DNA of 64,000 bases from assembly GCA_030605795.1 (NCBI GenBank), contig JAUWHR010000014.1:1-64000 (forward strand), given 5' to 3'. Both the position numbers and the translations under genes were made by a program. The notes below the pieces were generated by a model. It made no database searches, had not been told where the DNA came from, and saw nothing but the letters and a program-made list of their open reading frames with translations. This DNA is from Anaerolineae bacterium. GTDB taxonomy: Bacteria > Chloroflexota > Anaerolineae > Anaerolineales > E44-bin32. Of the stretch, positions 17,369-25,298 are shown in pieces. Position 1 is the stretch's first letter, and the number at the start of each line of letters is the position of its first letter.

Positions 17369-18552
17369 TCACTGCCCTGCTAATAGACCTTGATAATACG
17401 CTGCTCGGGAACAACATGGAAGATTTCATCCCAACCTACCTCAACCGGCTGGGAGCCTACATGGCCGATATGGTGCCGCCTGATCGTTTCATTACCGAAT
17501 TACTGCACGGCACACGAGCGATGATGGAGAACCTCGATCCAACTGTCAGTATGGAACAAGCCTTTGCCGAGGCTTTCTACCCTGCTTTAGGCTTACCCGA
17601 GTCGGCTGTTAGGTCTCAAATCGGTGATTTCTACGCGACAGTCTTCCCAACCCTTCAGACAATTACCACCCATCTTCCTGAAGCCGAACAGCTTGTCCAA
17701 AGTGCGCTAGAGGCCGGACTTGAAGTTGCCATCGCTACAAGCCCACTCTTTCCACGTACAGCTATTGAACAACGCCTCGACTGGGCTGGTGTACCTGTAG
17801 AGCGCTATAACTATGCCTTGATCACCAGCTATGAATACTTCCATTTCTCCAAACCCCACCCGGAGTTCTATGCTGAAATCCTGGGAAGATTGGGTATATC
17901 CCCCCACGAAGCCGTTATGATCGGCAACGACCCTGAAAACGATATCGCTCCTGCTCAAACCATGGGGATGTCCGTCTTCCACGTAAGCCGTTCCCCACTC
18001 GATGCCTTTCCTGGAGGTCAGTTAATCGATGTTATTCCATGGCTGGAACGGGTCACAAATCAAAACCGCCCAGAAGCGGCTAACCACTCGAAAATACTCA
18101 TAGCACGACTCCGCGGCTACCTAGCCGCCTTGATCGGTATGGTCACTTCTCTCGATGAAAAAATTTGGACCCGACGACCGGCGGAGGATGAATGGGCACC
18201 CATCGAAATCGTTTGCCACCTGAGGGATGTCGAAAAGGAAGTCACTCTCCCCCGGGTTAAGACGATCTTGACCGAAACCGACCCTCACCTTCCCCCCTTC
18301 GACACAGATCGTTGGGCAGAAGAGCGGGATTACATCCACCAATCAAGTCCTGATGTGTTGGCTGATTTCATCCAAGTTCGAAAACAAACTATCTCCCTGC
18401 TAACAACGCTCAATATGGAGGATTGGTCTCGCTCAGCCCGTCATTCTTTATTCGGACCGACGGCTTTGGCAGAGATCGTTAACATTGCCACCGAACATGA
18501 TCTGATCCATTTGGGTCAAATGCGATCGGCTTTGGAGAGTAAGGTGGTCTGA
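17365..18552 (+). CDS. HAD phosphatase fused to a DinB-like metal-binding domain
   Basis: 395 aa. Residues 1-225 form a HAD hydrolase: LLIDLDNTLLG (motif I with nucleophile Asp and general acid), VAIATSPLF (motif II region), SKPHPEFYAEIL (motif III Lys) and GNDPENDIAPAQTMGM (motif IV). Residues about 245-393 form a DinB/YfiT-like four-helix bundle. It opens with LRGYLAALIGMVTSLDE, has the first ligand His in VCHLRDVE and the last pair in EHDLIHLGQMR (HxxxH). DinB-type bundles include thiol-dependent transferases and metal-dependent hydrolases. The substrate is unknown. It looks like a bifunctional detoxification or metabolite-repair enzyme, by inference. Confidence 0.88.
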   Translation: MITALLIDLDNTLLGNNMEDFIPTYLNRLGAYMADMVPPDRFITELLHGTRAMMENLDPTVSMEQAFAEAFYPALGLPESAVRSQIGDFYATVFPTLQTITTHLPEAEQLVQSALEAGLEVAIATSPLFPRTAIEQRLDWAGVPVERYNYALITSYEYFHFSKPHPEFYAEILGRLGISPHEAVMIGNDPENDIAPAQTMGMSVFHVSRSPLDAFPGGQLIDVIPWLERVTNQNRPEAANHSKILIARLRGYLAALIGMVTSLDEKIWTRRPAEDEWAPIEIVCHLRDVEKEVTLPRVKTILTETDPHLPPFDTDRWAEERDYIHQSSPDVLADFIQVRKQTISLLTTLNMEDWSRSARHSLFGPTALAEIVNIATEHDLIHLGQMRSALESKVV

Positions 18553-18878
18553 TAGCAATCCCTTTTTCGCCCCCCCAACCATTCCATAAAAATCGCCTCA
18601 ATATTCTTGGGTGGGGTGTGGTGTGTAGTGGAGGGACGTGAGGATATTTCGAGGAGATGTTATCGGTAAGATTGGGGAAATCTATTGAGAGCCAATGTGG
18701 ACAATTGTTTAATCTCATTAGACCAATATTGATAGGTTATCTGACCAATGATTTCACTTGAATTTTGTATAGGCCACGAGATGACCATTTCTCGATTTAT
18801 AAATTCGTTATCGGACATTTATTTATATAGTTATAAATCTCAACCATCTTCTTGATAAATCTGTGAATAGTCTCATTG
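18553..18878. other. Gene-free stretch at the left edge of the accessory island
   Basis: About 326 bp between the HAD-DinB gene and the phosphoesterase-NTPase gene. Composition changes here from about half GC to clearly AT-rich (for example TTATTTATATAGTTATAAAT near 18820-18838). I see no tRNA fragment, no obvious attachment repeat matching the tRNA-Leu end and no credible ORF. Confidence 0.6.
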
Positions 18879-21800
18879 TCATTGTGTACCTCGACGTGAT
18901 AATAACCTGCGAAGGTCACCAAGCAAACTAGTCTTCTTTCTAGGTGGTATTCTTTTATCTTTGGCGATAATATTTACCATGATATTCTCTAACCTTCGTT
19001 GTTCACGAATTGTGAAGCTACGAGTACCGTATAGGTATCTCAGCCGAAAATAGATGATCTCTCGCAAAAACCGAATATCGATAATCTCTTTAGTCAAAGC
19101 ATCCATCTTATCTAAGTATCGAGGAAGACGTAGTTCTGTATAAATAGCTAAATAAAATACTTTTAGGTATATTGGTAAATCGCCACTGTCAATTTCCTCT
19201 TCAAGTATTAGTGCAAGTTTCGGAGTACCCAACGAAAAGCTTAAAAGCGACTGCACAAGCATTGTTGGAACTATTTTCATAAACCAAAGGAAGGTTTCCA
19301 CAACTACTTCGGAATCAACAGCTTGTTCTTGTATGTCATCTCCCGTAACCTCCTTTACCCTCTCTTCGAACTTTCGCATGTCCTCTTCGTCAAAGGACTC
19401 GCTAAATGATTCAACCGTAAGGATTAGTAGGTAAAGTAGTTCTATGCTAGTTTCCAAGCAAAATCTAATATGCTCCTTTTTCAGTTGCTTACTATCAATC
19501 AATTCGCAATTTCTTATTAGCCGTGCATATAGTACAAGAATTTCGAGTGCGTTTGACTGAGAAGCAACAGCATCATCCGTTAATTCTTCCGAAGTTCGTA
19601 GGTCATCCTCTTCTTCGCTATCAAGTATCTGGGCTTCGATTACTCTGTCATATATAGCATCCTTAATTTCTTCAGTTAGTCTAGATGCTCGAAGCTTTTC
19701 AACGAAGTTTTCTTTCTCATCTTCTGGAATTGATTCTATAAGACTTTTGTTAAGTTCGATTTCACCAAACTTGGAGATACTAATTTCATGTAAACCCAAT
19801 CTCTCATATAACATTTCAATGTTCTTTTTGAGCCTTTCCATGATAAGCGACAGGAGGTCTTCATTTTTACGGACTAATCCTGTGAGATAATCTATTGAAT
19901 TTGCATATTTCAGGTATCCATCCTCTCCGATAATTACTTCATAAAACTCGGTGTCCTCAATCATCTGCTTTGCCACGAAATATTCAAAGAACGCAATCGA
20001 CCTAAATGAAACCAAATCACCTTGTTGTACAAGTACACCTCTCTGGATTAGAAAATCAAGGATTGTTTGAACTCCTCCTCTAATTGGTAGGCCACGACTT
20101 GAAAAGTAGTCATTCAAGTGCATAAGAGCATCATCGAGAGATATCCTAATTTCGCTGGTTTCTACAAGGTATTTAGCCATATTCGCAAGAAGATCTTCAA
20201 TATTTCTGAAGTCAATGCCACCTGGAAGTAATTCCTCTTGGGGGGATTTGCTTATTAGGATTTCAATGAAATCTTGGATAAGCGTTGCTTTATTTATAGG
20301 TTGGTATTCTCTTTCATGCTCAATTACAAATAGGATAATAGAGATGATAAATGGTGTGCGAGGTAAATTTAAATCGATTAGCTGGTAAAGAATAGTATCT
20401 GCAACTTCACTTGGAGTAAAATCAAGCGTGCTCTTCTCATACCATTTCTTAGCTAATAGCCGAATCTGCTTTCGTCCAAACGAATGTATATAAATCTGGT
20501 TTACCTCAATGCCTAAATCTGGAATCTTATCAACTTGCAATTCAAGCAGTAGATCTTCATTGAGAGTAAACATGTATTGTTGATTTGGATATTCCTCAAT
20601 GAAAGAAACTAATAACACTAATCCCTTTTTATCGTGCAAATCGAAGTCATCAATAAGCAATATCCATTTCTCGTTGCTAAGAAAATCGTTCACATCGATT
20701 TCAATTCCGTAATTATGAAGGTAGTTATTGATTGCGTGTCGGATGCTATCACTGCTTTTTGGTAGATCTCTCCAATTCAATAATAATGGCACCTTTGCTG
20801 CACTCATATTCGCAGGCTCTAGATACCTTGAACTAATGAAGTTCAATAAAGTAGTTTTTCCACTCTCCTGATCTCCAATAAATACGACATTCTTTTCTTC
20901 CTCAATAAGTTCATCGAGAGTTATGGCTACGTCATCTGCCTTCTTCGTTTGTTCTGACCTCAATGAAAGAGGGGGTTCGACAAATACCTCTTCTAATTCT
21001 CTTGGCAAGCTATATGGATGAGTAGAAGGTAGAAGGATGCTGTTGATACCTTTTACAGCAATTTCACGAATTCTTGTTATTATGCTTAGATTAACAGGTA
21101 TTGGTGTAGTGCTTGATTTTGACAATTCGAAACTTACCTGACCGGATGTTTGATCATAAGCTAGAGCCGGCACAAAGCTCCGACTTCGGTCAATGTACTC
21201 TCTAAGATTAACAGTGCCATTATTCTCGTCAAGGGAGTAGTTGATTATCGAATAGCCATTGAAATACTCTCTCCTGAAAAATAATGAGCCACCACTGATG
21301 AGTATTATCTTGTTATTATCAATTGGTTGAACTAAGTCGATGTCAGGTTCATGTGAATGTCCAGTTAGCAAAAAGCTGAATGCGCCATAGACTCTTCGCT
21401 TGATTTCATTCCGCTCAAAATCTCGTAAGTAACTAATAGGATGATGCATGGTCAATATTCGCAAGTCGCAATCTGACAACTCTTCTATGCATCTATCAAC
21501 TACCCTTTCACCAACAATTAATTGACCGTAGTCTTCGTCCCCTCCGTAAGCTCGCCAAGCAGTATTAATACATGCAATTCCGATTTTCCTCTCTCCGTGA
21601 GAGAATTCATATGTGTAGTGAAATACATCCCTGGTCAGTAAATGTTCATTTGGTATGCTGTTAAGAAAATTATCAAAATTCGTCATTCTTTCGAAGAATT
21701 CAGGGTATTCTGAATAATTATCGATTAGTGTATTAACCTTGTCACGATCTGTTAAGTATGATGTCATTCCTTCTTCATGAATTGTTTTGATTTTAGATCT

Positions 21801-22097
21801 TTGGATATCGTGATTGCCTGGACAAAAGAAGATGTTGTTTAAATCCAATCCAAGATGATCGAGGAGGGGGTTAATAAATTGCTCTAGAACCTCCTCATAA
21901 TCAGATCGACCTTTTGTATATCCAAAATCTCCGTTAATTATTAAATCACCAGAAAAAACTACAATGTCAGGTGAAAGTCCTTGATTCTTATGGAGTAACA
22001 AATCATTGAATAATGCTTCAGTAACTATCTTAAATTCCTCAATACCTTCTAATTTGAAGTGCAAGTCTGATAGGTGGAGAATCCTTAAATATGCCAT
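18879..22097 (-). CDS. Calcineurin-like metallophosphoesterase fused to a STAND/NACHT-like NTPase (predicted defence protein)
   Basis: 1072 aa from ATG at 22097, with GAGGAG 7 nt upstream; the track's start 12 codons earlier lacks one. Residues 1-290 are a complete metallophosphoesterase domain: HLSDLHF (D11, H13), VVFSGDLIINGD, FCPGNHDIQ, LTMHHPIS and LLTGHSHEPDID. Residues about 395-560 are a P-loop NTPase with Walker A IGDQESGKTTLLNF near 407 and Walker B WILLIDDFDLHD near 480. Around 700, SFRSIAFFEYFVAKQMIED resembles the conserved end of NACHT modules. The last 350 residues are helical and highly charged, likely the sensor. The effector-NTPase-sensor order is that of STAND antiviral proteins (Avs, bNACHT). 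Strongly AT-rich DNA and a neighbouring integrase indicate transfer. Confidence 0.85.
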   Translation of the reverse strand: MAYLRILHLSDLHFKLEGIEEFKIVTEALFNDLLLHKNQGLSPDIVVFSGDLIINGDFGYTKGRSDYEEVLEQFINPLLDHLGLDLNNIFFCPGNHDIQRSKIKTIHEEGMTSYLTDRDKVNTLIDNYSEYPEFFERMTNFDNFLNSIPNEHLLTRDVFHYTYEFSHGERKIGIACINTAWRAYGGDEDYGQLIVGERVVDRCIEELSDCDLRILTMHHPISYLRDFERNEIKRRVYGAFSFLLTGHSHEPDIDLVQPIDNNKIILISGGSLFFRREYFNGYSIINYSLDENNGTVNLREYIDRSRSFVPALAYDQTSGQVSFELSKSSTTPIPVNLSIITRIREIAVKGINSILLPSTHPYSLPRELEEVFVEPPLSLRSEQTKKADDVAITLDELIEEEKNVVFIGDQESGKTTLLNFISSRYLEPANMSAAKVPLLLNWRDLPKSSDSIRHAINNYLHNYGIEIDVNDFLSNEKWILLIDDFDLHDKKGLVLLVSFIEEYPNQQYMFTLNEDLLLELQVDKIPDLGIEVNQIYIHSFGRKQIRLLAKKWYEKSTLDFTPSEVADTILYQLIDLNLPRTPFIISIILFVIEHEREYQPINKATLIQDFIEILISKSPQEELLPGGIDFRNIEDLLANMAKYLVETSEIRISLDDALMHLNDYFSSRGLPIRGGVQTILDFLIQRGVLVQQGDLVSFRSIAFFEYFVAKQMIEDTEFYEVIIGEDGYLKYANSIDYLTGLVRKNEDLLSLIMERLKKNIEMLYERLGLHEISISKFGEIELNKSLIESIPEDEKENFVEKLRASRLTEEIKDAIYDRVIEAQILDSEEEDDLRTSEELTDDAVASQSNALEILVLYARLIRNCELIDSKQLKKEHIRFCLETSIELLYLLILTVESFSESFDEEDMRKFEERVKEVTGDDIQEQAVDSEVVVETFLWFMKIVPTMLVQSLLSFSLGTPKLALILEEEIDSGDLPIYLKVFYLAIYTELRLPRYLDKMDALTKEIIDIRFLREIIYFRLRYLYGTRSFTIREQRRLENIMVNIIAKDKRIPPRKKTSLLGDLRRLLSRRGTQ

Positions 22098-22517
22098 TGA
22101 TAGTCTCCTCTTTAAATATTTTGAAGATTGCAAGCCTGTTTCTCTTAGATATTATCGTTAGATCTATTTGCCTCTTGGCTCTCTGTTTTTAAGATATACC
22201 CGACCTCAATCGAAGTCGGGCTTAGTTTTGCGATGTAAGTGCCTGGCACCCCACTACGCCGAGGCTGAACTGTGTAGATATAGATTACATCAGGTGAAAA
22301 CCTGATTCAAGGAGAAAACAATTCTCCATCTGAATACATGATACACAAACCAACCTTAGGAAACCCTCAAGATAATATTACTAGTTCTCAATTGAATTAA
22401 TCACTAGGAAAAGATACCGCCCCAGCACACCGGAGGGGGGCCGGCTGGGGCTTTGGCGTGCTCGCAAAGCCACGCCTTGGTCATTTTATTTACAGAGATA
22501 GGTTATGTCAAACGGAT
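22098..22517. other. Gene-free stretch with three hairpins upstream of the phosphoesterase-NTPase
   Basis: 420 bp between the NTPase start and the DUF4145-like stop. It contains CCCGACCTCAATCGAAGTCGGG (22199-22220), ATCAGGTGAAAACCTGAT (22289-22306), GGAGAAAACAATTCTCC (22311-22327), an AAGTGCCTGGCAC motif near 22237, and the GC-rich repeat at 22417. Any of the hairpins could end minus-strand transcription from the DUF4145-like gene, but none has a clean T-run in that direction. No credible ORF or consensus promoter is seen. Confidence 0.55.
22417..22475. repeat. GC-rich imperfect palindrome A
   Basis: GCCCCAGC at 22419 pairs with GGCTGGGGC ending at 22451 across an ACACCGGAGGGGGGCC centre, followed by TTTGGCGTGCTCGC. 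It stands out as a GC-rich island in AT-rich DNA. It resembles the element at 23351 in the run CCKGAGGGGG...GGCTGRGGGCTT..GGCGT. Either a terminator for the DUF4145-like gene or a small dispersed repeat. Confidence 0.55.
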
Positions 22518-23231
22518 TTATTGCGTTTGTGGTGGTGTTTGTGATTGCGCTTTGTTGTTAGTCGGATGCGGCATTTCTTTTATATATTTATCCGAAATCT
22601 TAATGGACACGATAAAATTCACAACCAAACCTATCAAATCCTTAAGTTCGTCCAATCCCATCTCTTCCCATTTTCTAGTATAGTGTGTCTCATCATTTCC
22701 AAGCCAGGTTGCCCTTTCTGCTAATGCTTTAATTCTACGGTCCTCAATATGATCTGATATAACCTTTCCAAGTGGTACCTTCCTTGCAATCTTCTCCTTC
22801 AGTTCTTCATCTTCCACCTGATCAATCACAAAGTCCTTTACTAAGAATTCAAGCGCCTTACGATAGCCACAACCACAAACCTGTTCTAATCCTCTCGCTT
22901 CAGCTGCTTCAGCATCGTTATAAATTCCTTGAAATTTGGGCGAGATTTTATTTATCTCATCAGAAAAGGATGTCCCAATATAAGCCTTTGGTGCAGAATT
23001 CAAATATATATATGAAGTTCTACCAAGACAGCTGTAATAGGCGATAAATAGCTTTTGACACTTTAATCTTGTGCAGCGGCAAACCAATTGCAGGTCATAA
23101 TAAGTATCATAAGCATATATCACCACCGGATCGATTCCATGGTTGCACAAGGGACACGTATCTGGTTTATGCTCAATCATTCTTGAATTTTTTTCGCCTT
23201 CGACGTCTACTGATGGTATAGAAATCGTCAT
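22518..23231 (-). CDS. DUF4145-like protein with zinc ribbon
   Basis: 237 aa. The N-terminal half has a zinc-ribbon-like arrangement, TCPLCNHG and later CRCTRLKCQKLF. The C-terminal half carries the DUF4145 core: IYNDAEAAEARGLEQVCGCGYRKALEFLVKDFV, a helical linker, then WLGNDETHYTRKWEEM. DUF4145 proteins occur next to restriction and other defence genes and in mobile regions. Their biochemical function is not established. ATG at 23231 has GGAAG 6 nt upstream. The Pro/Thr/Gln-rich tail KAQSQTPPQTQ is probably disordered. Placed on the same strand as the phosphoesterase-NTPase, 420 bp upstream of it. Confidence 0.8.
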   Translation of the reverse strand: MTISIPSVDVEGEKNSRMIEHKPDTCPLCNHGIDPVVIYAYDTYYDLQLVCRCTRLKCQKLFIAYYSCLGRTSYIYLNSAPKAYIGTSFSDEINKISPKFQGIYNDAEAAEARGLEQVCGCGYRKALEFLVKDFVIDQVEDEELKEKIARKVPLGKVISDHIEDRRIKALAERATWLGNDETHYTRKWEEMGLDELKDLIGLVVNFIVSIKISDKYIKEMPHPTNNKAQSQTPPQTQ

Positions 23232-23350
23232 TATTCACTTCCTAGAAATACTCATGATGACTACGCAAATAAGAGTCTATCCCACATTAGAGCAAGTGCA
23301 AAGTACTTCAATGCACCTCATAGTGATAAGCACACAGGGATGAAAATAAG

Positions 23351-23400
23351 TTGCCCCCAACCTGAGGGGGAACAGGCTGAGGGCTTCAGGCGTACTTGCT
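23351..23400. repeat. GC-rich imperfect palindrome B
   Basis: GCCCCCAACCTGAGGGGGAACAGGCTGAGGGCTTCAGGCG lies in the roughly 280-bp gap after the zinc-ribbon gene starts and before the DUF4145-like gene. By eye it is a diverged relative of the element at 22417, so the DUF4145-like gene is bracketed by two related palindromes. The rest of the 23232-23512 gap holds no credible gene. Confidence 0.5.
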
Positions 23401-23512
23401 TATGCTCGCTTGTTAAAGAGTAAAAAGGTCAGTCACAAATCTAGGGGATTGTTCTGAAGGTCTATGCTTGGAATTATGCGGACAATGAAGGTGCCTACAC
23501 GATGCTGCCAAC

Positions 23513-24301
23513 TCAGCCAATCGCTTCTTCGAAAGCCACAGCTTCCAATTCCGCCATTCCTATTTTAAGTAGGAACATTTCGATCGACTCTTCTTTAGGT
23601 AGCTTTCTTTTTCTCCTTGATAGGAACCTGGCAAACGTCGCTGCTGGACTAACCAGTGAAATCAAATCATCGATTCTTCGAGCTTTGTATAACCCTCTAA
23701 GTTGATCAATCCAGCTTCTTGGTTTTCTCACATTGACAGTCCCAAACTTGACCCCTCTGACCATCACACGTGCAATAGCTGTAACCCATTCATCATACGT
23801 TGGATAGTCTGAAGCTCCTTTCTCATAACCGAGGTCGCCCAATAATATCTGATGGCCCTCGCTTCTATTATTATCAAACATCTTTGGATGATTCCACCAA
23901 TTTAAGAGTAAATAATTCATAAAGATTTCCTTCTTTTCACTTCTTCGGATTATTTCACCGATAACTTCAGGTCGCCTATCTTTTAACGGGTATCTTTCTC
24001 GCACTTCATTATCGGATTCATTTATGGCATTAATATAGGTTCGATATTGTTGGACAATTTTATCAATCTCGTTATCAGTTGATTGGAATGTTCTACTAGA
24101 ATCGCTTTCCAAACTCTCCTTTGCACTCAACTCCCTCCCACAATATCGGCATTTAATAGCATCCGATCGAATCCACTCAGCACAGTAAGGACATTTTTTA
24201 CGGTCTTCTGAGGGCAACTCTGTTTCTAACTCACGACCGCAATAACGACAAACAATTGCTTCATTTTGGATTTCTTCAGCACAGAAGGGGCATTTCTTCA
24301 T
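23513..24301 (-). CDS. Double zinc-ribbon protein of unknown function
   Basis: 262 aa. Two successive zinc ribbons occupy residues 1-60: CPFCAEEIQNEAIVCRYCGREL and CPYCAEWIRSDAIKCRYCGREL. A helical domain of about 190 residues follows, with LLLNWWNHPKMFDNNRSEGH and SRRKRKLPKEESIEMFLLKIG. The ribbons resemble those found N-terminal in many membrane or regulatory proteins, while the C-terminal part is unrecognised. The gene precedes the DUF4145-like gene on the same strand, 281 bp apart. The second ribbon looks like a duplication of the first. A role in the same island function is possible but unsupported by any named domain. Confidence 0.72.
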   Translation of the reverse strand: MKKCPFCAEEIQNEAIVCRYCGRELETELPSEDRKKCPYCAEWIRSDAIKCRYCGRELSAKESLESDSSRTFQSTDNEIDKIVQQYRTYINAINESDNEVRERYPLKDRRPEVIGEIIRRSEKKEIFMNYLLLNWWNHPKMFDNNRSEGHQILLGDLGYEKGASDYPTYDEWVTAIARVMVRGVKFGTVNVRKPRSWIDQLRGLYKARRIDDLISLVSPAATFARFLSRRKRKLPKEESIEMFLLKIGMAELEAVAFEEAIG

Positions 24302-24373
24302 TGGAGGTCCCCTGGAGGTCGAGCAACTACAGTCTATAATCCTTGGTCGGAAGGAGTCTGGCTGAGGTCTGAG

Positions 24374-24727
24374 TTACTTCGGCGTTGAACTAGAGCCTTC
24401 TTCTACTGGTAGTTCCCGGCCACAATAGCGACACACAATAGCTTTAGCTTTTATTATTTCTGCACAAAATGGACATTCTTTTATTTCTGGGAGTTTTGGT
24501 CCAGGTTCAGAATATCCACTCCTAAGAGTTTGTCTAGTAATTCTATTAATCTCGGTATCTCTTTTATTTTTTTGCCGACGAATTACTACTGTTTTAAATA
24601 CCCAAAACCCCAACATAAATAGAATCCCGAAAATCCCGTTACTGTAATCCCCTTCAAACATTAGAATGATGCTGAAAATTATAACCAATGCGAAAATGCC
24701 CACTTCTCTTGCTGTCCATCCTGACAT
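24374..24727 (-). CDS. Membrane protein with C-terminal zinc ribbon
   Basis: 117 aa from ATG at 24727, which has AAGGAGGAG just upstream; the TTG at 24742 in the track lies within that ribosome-binding region. Two hydrophobic segments (EVGIFALVIIFSIILMF and IFGILFMLGFWVFKTVVI) form a short hairpin. A charged linker follows, then a zinc ribbon, CPFCAEIIKAKAIVCRYCGREL. This ribbon is nearly the same as the first ribbon of the following gene, so the two share a module and probably an origin. Likely inner-membrane with the ribbon in the cytosol. Function unknown. Confidence 0.7.
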   Translation of the reverse strand: MSGWTAREVGIFALVIIFSIILMFEGDYSNGIFGILFMLGFWVFKTVVIRRQKNKRDTEINRITRQTLRSGYSEPGPKLPEIKECPFCAEIIKAKAIVCRYCGRELPVEEGSSSTPK

Positions 24728-24966
24728 TGGCTCCTCCTTCAATTTAAACGAGTAACGCTACGAATATCGCAATTCCAGCCCACTTCCCCTTGATGTACCA
24801 ATGGCTGCCCCTATAATAAAATATTCTTCCTACTGTTCTGTAATGCCAGGGTGTCACTCGTGAGTACAATAGTCACAAATCGCCACTCGATCTAAGGGGG
24901 GCACGCCAATGAGTTGAACGTCCTACTTTCCCCTTTGGTACTAGTTGGACGCCTGATTTCATTCTA

Positions 24967-25233
24967 CTACAGGAATCTATCAATTGGGCCATGCTCCCTA
25001 TGAGCCTCTGACAAATCATCCTTCACCATTTCCACATACCGTCTGGTCATTTCCAGGGTTGAATGACCCAATAAACTCTGAAGGTGAAGGACATTCATTC
25101 CTGCTTTCAAACTTAGTATAGCAAGGTGTGTGAGGTCACTATTGATTGTAGAGCCCTTAGAAGCCCTCCTGGTTCTTTGTGGGTGAAGTATAGGGGCATT
25201 CTCATTTATTGAGAAAAGTGTCAATAGGTCCAT
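24967..25233 (-). pseudogene. Tyrosine recombinase remnant 1 (C-terminal fragment)
   Basis: Only about the last 55 residues look like a recombinase: LTHLAILSLKAGMNVLHLQSLLGHST, then TRRYVEMVKDDLSEAHREHGPIDRFL. This contains the box II region and the catalytic Tyr, but the catalytic domain upstream is missing. The first 30 codons of the ORF (LHPQRTRRASKG) do not look like integrase. Its ending closely resembles those of the intact integrase and of remnant 2, so this is the 3' stub of a related recombinase gene. Confidence 0.8.
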
Positions 25234-25291
25234 GTAACCTATGAGCCTCTACCAAATCATCATCCAACATTTGGACATACCGACGAGTCAT
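25202..25291 (-). pseudogene. Tyrosine recombinase remnant 2 (last ~30 codons)
   Basis: Too short for the ORF track. The frame from 25291 reads MTRRYVQMLDDDLVEAHRLH then GPIDTFLNK and stop. It holds the catalytic-Tyr segment RRYV and the characteristic AHRxHGPID ending. It begins 8 bp after the stop of the intact integrase, and in remnant 1 the same ending appears once more, giving three integrase 3' ends in tandem. Confidence 0.8.
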
Positions 25292-25298
25292 CAAAACT

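Noticed and set aside
22199-22220. CCCGACCTCAATCGAAGTCGGG as an intrinsic terminator
   Set aside because: The stem is short and is followed by CTTAGTTTT on one strand and TATATCTTA on the other, without a true T-run in the direction of the nearby genes.
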